From Candidatus Omnitrophica bacterium UBA1562 (GTDB lineage Bacteria > Omnitrophota > Gorgyraeia > Gygaellales > Profunditerraquicolaceae), in NCBI GenBank assembly GCA_002322525.1, contig DCOU01000127.1, positions 4,225 through 19,070 on the forward strand: a DNA stretch of 14,846 nucleotides. The letters run 5' to 3'. Both the position numbers and the translations under genes were made by a program. The notes below the pieces were generated by a model that searched no databases, had not been told where the DNA came from, and saw only the letters and a list, made by a program, of their open reading frames with translations. Below are positions 7,084 to 13,065 of the stretch, piece by piece. Position 1 is the stretch's first letter. Each line of letters begins with the position of its first letter.

Positions 7084-8019
7084 CTATTTAAGCATCCCGC
7101 CTACAACAATATCAATTGCCTTCTCTTCTTCGAGGCCGCGCGCCATAAGGGTTTCTACCTGCTTTTTATCTACACGGCCTATGGCGGCCTCGTGGGTAAC
7201 CTTGGCAAATTCGTTTGTAACATTGACTATAGGGATAGCCTTTGCCTGGGCATTTCCCTGAATAATCTCAACGCAGTCTACATGTCCTCTGGCCCCAGGA
7301 GCGCTGGCAGTAAGTTCGTTGATTATCTCGCTTACAGCATTATCTTTTACGGCAATACGGCTTTTAATCAGGCCTCGCGAAGCTCTACCATTAAGGTAAC
7401 CTGCTTCTCTAATTTTTATCCTGTCATTGCCATAACCGTAAATTTTAGCGGTCATATCTAGCGTTGAATTATCCAGTATCTCTGATTCGTAATCCAAATC
7501 AAAAACGCCTACCCTACCTTTGAGTAATGAGAAATTTGTAACCAGATGGCTATTCTTGCCAATTTTTATCCTTGCCTTAGGAATAACCTCTATGCCGCCG
7601 CTCTCGCCATGGAAATGGACTTCATTGTATTCATAATAAGCATTGTCACCTATTTCAATCTCGGCTTGCATCTTATGCAATACTTTTACCGCGTTAGGAA
7701 AAACACAATGGGCAAGGAGTTTAACACCGGAGCCATCTTCAATTCTGGCTTTGATATTGATTTCCTGGATCCCTTCTTTAGGCAACACCCCAAAGCAAAG
7801 ATGAACAAGGTTTTCTATTTTTATTCCCTTTTCTACAGTCAACATAATATCTATGCCGATCGCGGTTTCCTTTGGGACCAAAACTAAACCTTTTACCGAA
7901 TTACTTCCGATTACCTTATTTTTGTGGACGACTAGATGGGCGATATTAGAGTCTTTAAAGACAGAGGGCGCTCCGCCTGCCTGAGCATATGCATCCAGCA
8001 TTAATTCATAATCTTGCAT
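7084..8019 (-). CDS. sufB: SufB/SufD-family Fe-S scaffold protein, short form
   Basis: A 311-residue scaffold subunit, much shorter than E. coli SufB (about 495). It has a beta-helix core and the conserved C-terminal region. That region holds Cys249 in GHVDCVEI, His276-Glu277 in KVTHEAAIGRV, and RGLEEEKAIDIVVGG. These correspond by motif to the cluster-assembly Cys405 and His433-Glu434 of E. coli SufB, so I call it SufB and not SufD. The ATG at 8019 shares one base with the sufC stop (TAATG), with AAGGAG ten bases upstream. The lack of SufD, SufS, SufU and SufE nearby suggests the minimal two-gene SufCB (SMS-type) system known in archaea and anaerobic bacteria. With SufC it would build Fe-S clusters for the many Fe-S proteins encoded around it. 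Confidence 0.88.
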   Translation of the reverse strand: MQDYELMLDAYAQAGGAPSVFKDSNIAHLVVHKNKVIGSNSVKGLVLVPKETAIGIDIMLTVEKGIKIENLVHLCFGVLPKEGIQEINIKARIEDGSGVKLLAHCVFPNAVKVLHKMQAEIEIGDNAYYEYNEVHFHGESGGIEVIPKARIKIGKNSHLVTNFSLLKGRVGVFDLDYESEILDNSTLDMTAKIYGYGNDRIKIREAGYLNGRASRGLIKSRIAVKDNAVSEIINELTASAPGARGHVDCVEIIQGNAQAKAIPIVNVTNEFAKVTHEAAIGRVDKKQVETLMARGLEEEKAIDIVVGGMLK

Positions 8020-8771
8020 TAGCTCTTGTCTCCTTTAGGTACGCCATTTTCTTTACCGGGAAATATTTTAGTTGGACATGGTATGCACTTTTCCTTAAAA
8101 TATTTGCCCACTTCTTTTGACTTGCCTTCATGAACAATGTTGCCTGAACACATCAAAGAAGTAATATCTGCGATTTCAGAAACTTCCTCGCGATGCGTGA
8201 TCAAAAGCACGGTCGTACCTTGTTTTTTGAGCGCTTTTATCATATTGATAATGTTATCCAAAGCCAAAATATCAATTCCAGAATCCGGTTCATCCAAAAT
8301 CACGAGTTTCGGCCGCATGGCAAAAATCGCCGCAAGCTCGATACGCTTTCTTTCTCCGCCGCTTAAGGTCTTGTCTACCTGACGCCCTAAATAATCACTT
8401 GGCTCCAGTAAGACATGATGCAATGATTCAGTAATCAGCGCATCGTCTCTATTCTTAGTCCCTACAGCGATATAATCTTTGACGGTAAGGCCCTCGAACC
8501 TTGCCGGCTCCTGCCAAGCTAAAGTTATCCCCATCTTCGCTCTCTTGGAAACAGACAGATTAGTGATATCATCACCTAAGAAATGAATCTTTCCGGACTC
8601 AAGCCTATAATCGCAGCAACCCATAATCGCATAGGCGAGGCTTGATTTTCCCGCGGCATTGGATCCGAGAATGGAATGTATTGTGCCCTCTTTAACTAAG
8701 AGGCTCAAATCCTTTAGAATCTGCCTTCCCTCTAAGTTAAGTGAAATTTTTTCTATGTTTAATATTTCCAT
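8019..8771 (-). CDS. sufC: SufC, ATPase of the Fe-S cluster assembly complex
   Basis: A 250-residue soluble ABC ATPase. Motifs: Walker A GSNAAGKSS (36-44), Q-loop AWQEPARF with Gln87, signature LSGGERKR (136-143), Walker B LVILDEPDSGID (156-167) and His193. The WQEPARF and DEPDSGID forms are characteristic of SufC and separate it from transport ATPases. The tail after residue 225 carries a CIPC pair (Cys229, Cys232), which could bind metal. A GGAGG lies inside the last codons of the upstream osmC-like gene, 12 bases before the ATG, so translation is probably coupled. Its stop shares one base with the sufB start. ATP-driven SufC dimerisation is known to reshape SufB for cluster assembly. Confidence 0.93.
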   Translation of the reverse strand: MEILNIEKISLNLEGRQILKDLSLLVKEGTIHSILGSNAAGKSSLAYAIMGCCDYRLESGKIHFLGDDITNLSVSKRAKMGITLAWQEPARFEGLTVKDYIAVGTKNRDDALITESLHHVLLEPSDYLGRQVDKTLSGGERKRIELAAIFAMRPKLVILDEPDSGIDILALDNIINMIKALKKQGTTVLLITHREEVSEIADITSLMCSGNIVHEGKSKEVGKYFKEKCIPCPTKIFPGKENGVPKGDKS

Positions 8772-8777
8772 TTTATT

Positions 8778-9209
8778 TTAAAACCTCCCTAAACTAATTG
8801 CAATAGGTGTTGGGTTAGCCAAGTTATCGCTTACCGGACAACGCCCTTCTACTTGCGCAAGCCATTTCTCTAATGTTTCTTCATCTACATCGCTCTCGAC
8901 CTTCATTTTAACCTTTATTTCTTTTATGCCAGCTCTTTGACTACCTTCTCCATAGACCCTGCCAAGATTAAAAGTTCCTTCAATTTCAACTTTTAAATCT
9001 TCAATGGTAATTCCCATCTCCATAGCCACAATCTCTCCCAGGCTCTGAAGACAACCTGCCAAAGCTGCTAATAGGCACTGAATTGGGCTTGGATAGTTTG
9101 CCCCGCCCTTAGAAAGAAAAATTTCATGTTTTCCCGATTTAACTTTCCATTCGCCGGAAGAAATTCTTTCTCCCACAACTTTAATTATCGTATCATTATA
9201 CTCAGCCAT
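8778..9209 (-). CDS. OsmC/Ohr-family protein
   Basis: This 143-residue OsmC-fold protein has the two family cysteines, Cys53 in LLAALAGCLQS and Cys124 in GRCPVSDNL, spaced as in thiol-dependent hydroperoxide reductases. The motif GGANYPSPIQCLLAALAGC is typical of the YhfA/OsmC branch. Family members reduce organic hydroperoxides or bind small sulfur or acyl ligands; which applies here cannot be decided. The ATG at 9209 overlaps the lgt stop by eight bases, and sufC begins six bases after its stop, so it is an internal member of the transcript. Placement directly before sufC suggests protection of cluster assembly from peroxides, or a persulfide-related role. This is inference from position only. 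Confidence 0.88.
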   Translation of the reverse strand: MAEYNDTIIKVVGERISSGEWKVKSGKHEIFLSKGGANYPSPIQCLLAALAGCLQSLGEIVAMEMGITIEDLKVEIEGTFNLGRVYGEGSQRAGIKEIKVKMKVESDVDEETLEKWLAQVEGRCPVSDNLANPTPIAISLGRF

Positions 9210-10062
9210 AAAGACCGCCGATTTTATGTTTACGATAGCCCGTAATTTTAACTATAAAAATCATGGCTCCTACCAAAGTCATGCCCAAACATAAAATCTG
9301 TCCCATTGTTAATATTCCTATTATAAAGCCAAGATGTGAATCAGGTTGGCGGAAAAATTCCACAAAAAATCTTACCAATCCATAGCCTATAAGGTATAAA
9401 GGAAGAAGAAGTCCGCTAAGTCTTTCTTTCTTGCGAATACTCCAAAGTATAGTAAAAAGAAATATCCCCTCAAAAAATGCCTCATAAAGCTGAGAAGGGT
9501 GCCTCAGCAGACCTGCGGGGTCAAGGGGAAAATACATTCCTATACAAGCTTTGGTAACCCGGCCGTAAAGTTCTCCATTAATAAAATTACCGATTCTGCC
9601 AAAGGTATAACCTAAAGGAATAGCAGGGATTAATAAATCAGAAAAGTCCCAGAAATCTACTTTTCTTCTATAGCAAAAAATTAAAGAAACAAAAATTACT
9701 CCTAAAAGAGCGCCGTGATAACTCATTCCATAAATCCCAACATAATTAAATCCATGGTTAAAATAAAAAGGCAAAACCTCTAAGGGATTCTTAAGGTAAT
9801 ATCTTAAATCATAAAAGAAAATGTATCCTAATCTTCCGCCAATTAAAATTGCGGGGACTGCCCAGAGAAAGTAGCTATCAATGAGGCCCTTGGGAAATCT
9901 TACCTTTTCAGTCTTTAATCTATATAGAACAAGAAAATATACGGTAATAAAGCTTGCCAGATACATTAATCCATAATAACGAACCCGGATTGAACCAATT
10001 TTAAAAATTACCGGATTTATCCTTTCAGGTAGATAGGCCCAAAATCTAATAAATTGCTCCAT
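9202..10062 (-). CDS. lgt: Prolipoprotein diacylglyceryl transferase
   Basis: A 286-residue inner-membrane enzyme with about seven transmembrane segments. It transfers diacylglycerol from phosphatidylglycerol to the lipobox cysteine of prolipoproteins. Seen motifs: YYGLMY (29-34), SYHGALLG with His116, the Lgt signature RIGNFINGELYGR (156-168), HPSQLYEAFFEG (188-199) and a late Arg231 in GLVRFFVEFFRQPD. Length and order are normal. The ATG at 10062 follows the DUF6951-like gene by 18 bases, with no clear Shine-Dalgarno, and the 3' end overlaps the osmC-like gene by eight bases. It is a housekeeping gene drawn into this run; no functional link with its neighbours is needed. Confidence 0.96.
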   Translation of the reverse strand: MEQFIRFWAYLPERINPVIFKIGSIRVRYYGLMYLASFITVYFLVLYRLKTEKVRFPKGLIDSYFLWAVPAILIGGRLGYIFFYDLRYYLKNPLEVLPFYFNHGFNYVGIYGMSYHGALLGVIFVSLIFCYRRKVDFWDFSDLLIPAIPLGYTFGRIGNFINGELYGRVTKACIGMYFPLDPAGLLRHPSQLYEAFFEGIFLFTILWSIRKKERLSGLLLPLYLIGYGLVRFFVEFFRQPDSHLGFIIGILTMGQILCLGMTLVGAMIFIVKITGYRKHKIGGLYG

Positions 10063-10080
10063 TGCTAATTGAATTGCATA

Positions 10081-10404
10081 CTATATTTGTCCTTCTATAA
10101 AGTCAATACTTGCTGGCTTAGGCAGAAATAACCCAGCAGTAACTTCAATTGCCTTAAATATTGCAGCAGGGATAATGCAACTGTTCCTGCAAAGATGCTT
10201 TGTAGCCAATTTATAAACCTCGGTCTCGTTCATTGGCCTGGACATTTCCTCGCCAACGTTAAGCTCTTTTAATTCTCCAGCCAAAGCCTTGATGTGCTCA
10301 CAATTAGTCTCAAAAGTTAATTCTATCTTTGTGGGAGATGTCTTTTTTGCCTTAATAACTACTTCATTCCCGCATATTCCTGCTTTTATCCATACAGAAG
10401 CCAT
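10081..10404 (-). CDS. Small four-cysteine protein resembling DUF6951
   Basis: A 107-residue protein of unknown function. I chose the ATG at 10404 (MASVWIKAGICG), two bases after the stop of the winged-helix gene. A longer frame back to 10527 would run through that gene and its first 41 residues look unlike a protein family. Four cysteines stand out: Cys11 (AGICGN), Cys35 (ETNCEHIK), and Cys72 and Cys76 (HLCRNSCIIPAA). They could bind a metal or an Fe-S cluster. The pattern, with a C-terminal AIEVTAGLFLPK, resembles the family called DUF6951, seen in anaerobes. Only a weak ribosome site (AAGAAG) is visible, so it probably depends on translation from upstream. It follows arsG and the winged-helix gene, which suggests a role in the same system. 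Confidence 0.72.
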   Translation of the reverse strand: MASVWIKAGICGNEVVIKAKKTSPTKIELTFETNCEHIKALAGELKELNVGEEMSRPMNETEVYKLATKHLCRNSCIIPAAIFKAIEVTAGLFLPKPASIDFIEGQI

Positions 10405-10406
10405 GG

Positions 10407-10613
10407 CTATTTCTTCTTTCTTAACGAAATTTGAAAATCCTCCCCGACCTTCTCCAGGGTTATATGCCCTTCGCGCGCTAACCAACCAATGCTCATAAGG
10501 ATACGGTCTTTTTGATAGCCTAGACAATCATAGATTTCACCAAGGGCAAGATCTCCCCTCTCCTCTAAAAGATCCCATATATCACCAGCAATAATCCCAA
10601 TCTCTATAATCAT
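10407..10613 (-). CDS. Small winged-helix protein (DUF2582-like)
   Basis: A 68-residue protein that is essentially one winged-helix domain: helix IIAGDIWDLLEERGDLALGEI, then the turn and recognition-like helix GYQKDRILMSIGWLAREGHI, then a two-strand wing ending ISLRKKK. This layout resembles the DUF2582 winged-helix family. Such small domains may bind DNA or act as protein interaction modules; the KKK tail would help either with nucleic acid or with membrane contact. The ATG at 10613 overlaps the arsG stop as ATGA, so the two are translationally coupled, which favours a function tied to ArsG. It is not an ArsR-type sensor, since the only cysteine lies at residue 30. Confidence 0.7.
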   Translation of the reverse strand: MIIEIGIIAGDIWDLLEERGDLALGEIYDCLGYQKDRILMSIGWLAREGHITLEKVGEDFQISLRKKK

Positions 10614-11308
10614 CGCTTTAGAGTAAATATAATGACGTGCGATGCCAGATAATATATCCCGACTAGAACAAAAATAATACCTGTGGCTTTGCGCATGTAA
10701 TACTCTAACTTCGTTAATTTATTAAACCACCGGCTCAATGAACTGACCCCCATAGCAATCGCAATAGCAAACACTAATACCGGTAAACCTGTGCCGATTC
10801 CATAAATGAAGAGTAGCGTTACCCCAAACTTAGATTGAAGCGCAAGCGGAATGAGACTGCCGAAAAAAAGGGCTGCCGATACCGGACAAAAGGCAAGGGC
10901 GAATACCGCTCCTAATAAGAACGCTCCTGGGACACCGGCTTCAACAAGTTTATTGCGATGCTTCTGGGAAAGCGATAATCCCGGAAAATTTATCTTAATT
11001 ATATCGAGTAAAATTAATCCTGCGATAATTAGGATGGGCCCGAGAGCCTTTACCATATATTTTTCCAAAAATTGCGCCACCTGAGGGATACCCAGAATAG
11101 AATTAATAAGAATAAACCCCAATAGCGCGTAGATAGCCATTCTGCCGATGGTATAGGCAATGCCAGAGAGTAGAACAAAAAATGGGTGGGTTATTTTTTT
11201 GGCTAAGAACGATATGGCCGCAACATTAGTAGCCAACGGACACGGGCTTATGGAAGTCATTATGCCTAACCACAATGCTGATCCAAAACCAATCAAAATA
11301 TCTGTCAT
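10610..11308 (-). CDS. arsG: ArsG-family membrane protein (CcdA/DsbD-like)
   Basis: A 232-residue protein with about six transmembrane helices and the CcdA/DsbD architecture. Two membrane Cys-Pro motifs sit at equivalent points of the two halves, SISPCPLATN (Cys23) and LAFCPVSAALFFG (Cys141). In CcdA and DsbD such paired cysteines carry electrons from cytoplasmic thioredoxin to periplasmic partners. Relatives annotated ArsG are described as efflux permeases for aromatic arsenicals in ArsEFG systems. Here arsF overlaps directly upstream (ATGA) and an ArsE-like gene lies farther up, so the ArsG label fits. The two functions, export and thiol-electron transfer, are not excluded by sequence; retained cysteines keep the redox option open. 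The stop overlaps the winged-helix gene. Confidence 0.85.
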   Translation of the reverse strand: MTDILIGFGSALWLGIMTSISPCPLATNVAAISFLAKKITHPFFVLLSGIAYTIGRMAIYALLGFILINSILGIPQVAQFLEKYMVKALGPILIIAGLILLDIIKINFPGLSLSQKHRNKLVEAGVPGAFLLGAVFALAFCPVSAALFFGSLIPLALQSKFGVTLLFIYGIGTGLPVLVFAIAIAMGVSSLSRWFNKLTKLEYYMRKATGIIFVLVGIYYLASHVIIFTLKR

Positions 11309-11748
11309 TGTACTTCCTTTAGGAAATTATTCACTTCTTCGCTGACGTAGTCGAAGAATTTTTGTTTATTCCCAACATATTCCCATATCTTTGTAAGATT
11401 CTTAAATTTTTCTTCCTTACCGCCCCTTACGAGAGAAATCACCAGTGATTTGGTGTAAAGTTGATAATCGTTAACAAAATGCTCATTACCGCGCTCCTCT
11501 ACGTTGACCGCCTTAAATTCAGGTTTTCCTAAAGCAAGCGCATCTTTGAGGTTTGTCTCAACAGCCTCCCGGATATACTGCTCCATCATAGTGCAGGTAT
11601 AACAGCGGAAATTGCCGTGAAAATAATAGGCAATGACATAATTCTTCGGCACCAAAGTAGCAGGTTCTTCGGAAAAACATTTAAGCGTAAAGATAACGGC
11701 AAAAAAGAACAAAAAAGAAAGTATCATAAAGAGAAGCTTTCTTCGCAT
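11305..11748 (-). CDS. arsF: ArsF-family membrane-anchored CxxC thioredoxin-like protein
   Basis: A 147-residue protein with an uncleaved-looking N-terminal signal anchor (about residues 5-23). There is a Cys at 24, but TLKC is a poor lipobox because Lys precedes the Cys. The exported domain starts VIAYYFHGNFRCYTCTMME with the redox pair Cys49-Cys52, followed by a long helix and the segment FKAVNVEERGNEHFVNDYQL, then a strand-rich end SLVISLVRGGKEEKF. This matches proteins annotated as the ArsF nitroreductase subunit of ArsEFG. No flavin or cluster site is visible, so electrons must come from a partner. AAAGGAG precedes the ATG at 11748. The arsG start overlaps its stop, and it follows the HdrA-like gene by 19 bases. 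The redox domain should face the periplasm. Confidence 0.83.
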   Translation of the reverse strand: MRRKLLFMILSFLFFFAVIFTLKCFSEEPATLVPKNYVIAYYFHGNFRCYTCTMMEQYIREAVETNLKDALALGKPEFKAVNVEERGNEHFVNDYQLYTKSLVISLVRGGKEEKFKNLTKIWEYVGNKQKFFDYVSEEVNNFLKEVQ

Positions 11749-11767
11749 GTCAACTCCTTTTAACTTA

Positions 11768-12127
11768 TTACGGATTATTTTTAATCGCTTCCTTTATGGC
11801 GGCTACCGCTTCTTCAGTAGTTTTATTCCTAATGTCAAAAGCGATATGCTTAGACTTATCAAAGCCGACCGCATCAAACGCGTCACGAAACATCTTCTGC
11901 TGCATCAAAGGATCGCATCCCGCAACATACAGTTTATCTATATCCTTGTTATCCAGTAAAATTTTAAGATATTGATCGCCGTCATCCGCGCAAAGCTGAG
12001 GGTGCAGAGAAACAAAGTCTACGATCTTTTCCCTGCGAATGGCGTTTAAAACCTCAAAGGTGTCCATTTTTTTAAACGACGGGCAGGTGCCCTGGCAGAC
12101 GCAAAGAATTAAACCTTTCTTAGCCAT
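11768..12127 (-). CDS. Free-standing HdrA N-terminal-like Fe-S domain protein
   Basis: A 119-residue protein resembling only the N-terminal domain of HdrA, the flavin/Fe-S subunit of heterodisulfide reductase. Seen: LCVCQGTCP (Cys9, Cys11, Cys15), LHPQLCADDGDQYL (Cys46), and KLYVAGCDPLMQQKMFRDAF (Cys71), followed by FDIRNKTTEEAV. In HdrA the matching segments read like CxCG, MCSxxG and AaCSPrxHExxFR and hold an Fe-S cluster. The flavin-binding and ferredoxin parts of HdrA are missing, and the protein ends cleanly, so this is a separate small protein and not a broken hdrA. AAGGAGG lies eight bases before the ATG at 12127. Placed between a ferredoxin gene and arsF, it may pass electrons to ArsF/ArsG or handle a persulfide; either is inference. 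Confidence 0.7.
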   Translation of the reverse strand: MAKKGLILCVCQGTCPSFKKMDTFEVLNAIRREKIVDFVSLHPQLCADDGDQYLKILLDNKDIDKLYVAGCDPLMQQKMFRDAFDAVGFDKSKHIAFDIRNKTTEEAVAAIKEAIKNNP

Positions 12128-12148
12128 TCTATTTGCCTCCTTTTTTAT

Positions 12149-12178
12149 GGTATAGAAAAGTATGAAACTTTTCTAACC
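12149..12178. repeat. Strong hairpin between ferredoxin and HdrA-like genes
   Basis: Two perfect 9-base arms, TAGAAAAGT and ACTTTTCTA, flank a 5-base loop and extend by three more pairs (GGT/ACC) with one bulged A. In the reading direction it is followed by ATAAAAAAGGAGG, so there is no U-tract and it is not a standard terminator. It sits just upstream of the ribosome site of the HdrA-like gene. It may be a processing or stability element, or an operator. Confidence 0.6.
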
Positions 12179-12181
12179 ACT

Positions 12182-12216
12182 GAAAATCGCCTGAAAGTTA
12201 TCGCGAAGCGATTTTC
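12182..12216. repeat. Second inverted repeat overlapping the end of the ferredoxin gene
   Basis: Perfect 9-base arms GAAAATCGC and GCGATTTTC surround a 17-base loop that contains the stop codon of the ferredoxin gene. A shorter alternative stem, ATCGC/GCGAT with a 3-base loop, uses the same bases, so two folds compete. No U-run follows. Together with the next hairpin it fills the only sizeable gap in this part of the operon. Confidence 0.5.
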
Positions 12217-12416
12217 TTGTCACCAAAAAATATTATTGCCTTCTGATCGCATATTTTGCCGCATCCTTTGCAGAATTCTACGCAATTTTCAGGATGCGCT
12301 ACTTTTGGCTTCTCATCAGGACCTATTTCATATACGTTGTGCGGGCAGAAATTATAACATTGCATACAACCAGCGCATTTAGTGTAATCTATTATAGGGT
12401 ACCAGTTCTTCGCCAT
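12198..12416 (-). CDS. 2[4Fe-4S] ferredoxin
   Basis: A 72-residue electron carrier. The first cluster motif is classical, CAGCMQCYNFCP with Cys14, 17, 20 and 24. The second is CVEFCKGCGKIC with Cys45, 49, 52 and 56, a C-x3-C-x2-C-x3-C spacing that differs from the usual C-x2-C-x2-C-x3-C. The two cysteine sets can each hold a [4Fe-4S] cluster with ligand exchange as in bacterial ferredoxins. It starts directly after the DGC gene stop (TAA then ATG, no gap), with AAAGGAG seven bases upstream, and ends inside a small inverted repeat. It is the natural electron donor for the HdrA-like, ArsE or ArsF proteins encoded next to it. Confidence 0.9.
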   Translation of the reverse strand: MAKNWYPIIDYTKCAGCMQCYNFCPHNVYEIGPDEKPKVAHPENCVEFCKGCGKICDQKAIIFFGDKKIASR

Positions 12417-12797
12417 TTATCGCTCCTTTGCCAACTCTTGCTTTGTTCTTTTGACGACAAAAAGTATATCCTGCTGAGAGAGTTTAAAATTCTTAGTCTT
12501 AGCAATTCCTTCTTTAGTGATGTCAATATAATCGGTTATAGTAAGGCCCGCGTGTTCCAAGGTCTTTTTTGCGCATTCAACTGAACATCCATCAATAGCA
12601 ACTATTCTCTTTGCTGATTTTGCCGACTCAATCATACCCGGAATATGGGCTCCTATCCCGGCAAGACAAAAAATAGTCCCAACCCCATCCTCTGTCAAAT
12701 CAACAGCCACCTGATTAGCGATCTGGCCGCAGTTTGAGCCCCCAGAACATGGGAATACTACAATTTCATTTGCCTGACATAAACATTCTTTAGCCAT
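12417..12797 (-). CDS. DGC-domain putative zinc-binding protein
   Basis: A 126-residue protein with the family's Asp-Gly-Cys motif, IDGCSVECAKKTLE (Cys71, Cys75). Further cysteines sit where such proteins carry metal ligands: CLC (Cys5, Cys7), Cys17 and Cys23 in FPCSGGSNCGQIANQ, and Cys44 in TIFCLAGIGAH. The domain (PF08859) is described as a putative zinc-binding domain, with no proven activity. It often appears beside small thioredoxins and arsenic or mercury genes, from my general memory of such neighbourhoods. AAAGGAG precedes the ATG at 12797, 12 bases after the ArsE-like gene, and the ferredoxin gene follows with no gap. It may bind metalloid, zinc or an Fe-S cluster and serve as a thiol partner of ArsE. 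Confidence 0.85.
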   Translation of the reverse strand: MAKECLCQANEIVVFPCSGGSNCGQIANQVAVDLTEDGVGTIFCLAGIGAHIPGMIESAKSAKRIVAIDGCSVECAKKTLEHAGLTITDYIDITKEGIAKTKNFKLSQQDILFVVKRTKQELAKER

Positions 12798-12809
12798 ATT
12801 TTCGCTCCT

Positions 12810-13046
12810 TTACTTTGCAGAAATCCATTTCTTTATTTCATCCGGCGTGGGAATCCTGCCCGCGGACCTCACTTCACCGTCTATGACAATAGCAGGCGTT
12901 GACATAATCCCATAATCCGTGATTTTCTGTATATCTTCGACTTTAACTATCTCTGCCTGCACATTCAATTCCTTTACTGCAGATTGAGCGTTTTCGTAGA
13001 GTTTTTTGCATTTTGGGCAGCCCATGCCCAAAATTTCAATCTTCAT
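12810..13046 (-). CDS. arsE: ArsE-like small thioredoxin (TM0996/MTH895 family)
   Basis: A 78-residue thioredoxin-fold protein with active site GMGCPKCKK (Cys10, Cys13) and the cis-proline motif STPAIVIDG (Thr50-Pro51). This is the TM0996/MTH895 glutaredoxin-like family, also called redox-active disulfide protein 2; the ArsE subunit of ArsEFG systems belongs to it. There is no signal peptide, so it acts in the cytoplasm. GGAGGAG precedes the ATG at 13046, 19 bases after the universal stress gene. As the cytoplasmic CxxC protein it could pass electrons to the membrane cysteines of ArsG. I use arsE because arsF and arsG lie in the same run; the gene order here (with three genes inserted) is not the compact arsEFG order. 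Confidence 0.78.
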   Translation of the reverse strand: MKIEILGMGCPKCKKLYENAQSAVKELNVQAEIVKVEDIQKITDYGIMSTPAIVIDGEVRSAGRIPTPDEIKKWISAK

Positions 13047-13065
13047 CTTGCTCCTCCGTTTAACT

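Noticed and set aside
10405..10527. N-terminal extension of the four-Cys protein back to an ATG at 10527
   Set aside because: It would run through the winged-helix gene in another frame, and the extra 41 residues resemble no family; the ATG at 10404 fits the gene junction.
11676..11690. ArsF as a lipoprotein because of Cys24
   Set aside because: The residue before the Cys is Lys (TLKC), which does not fit a lipobox; a signal anchor is more likely.
11768..12127. HdrA-like gene as a truncated hdrA pseudogene
   Set aside because: It has a strong ribosome site, a clean start and stop, intact cysteines and close packing with its neighbours.
12153..12177. Possible promoter for the HdrA-like gene within the gap
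   Set aside because: TATACC lacks a partner -35 box at the right distance (GTTAGA is far from consensus).
12149..12178. Hairpin as an intrinsic terminator
   Set aside because: It is followed by ATAAAAAAGG in the reading direction and by ACTGAAA on the other strand, so no U-tract exists either way.
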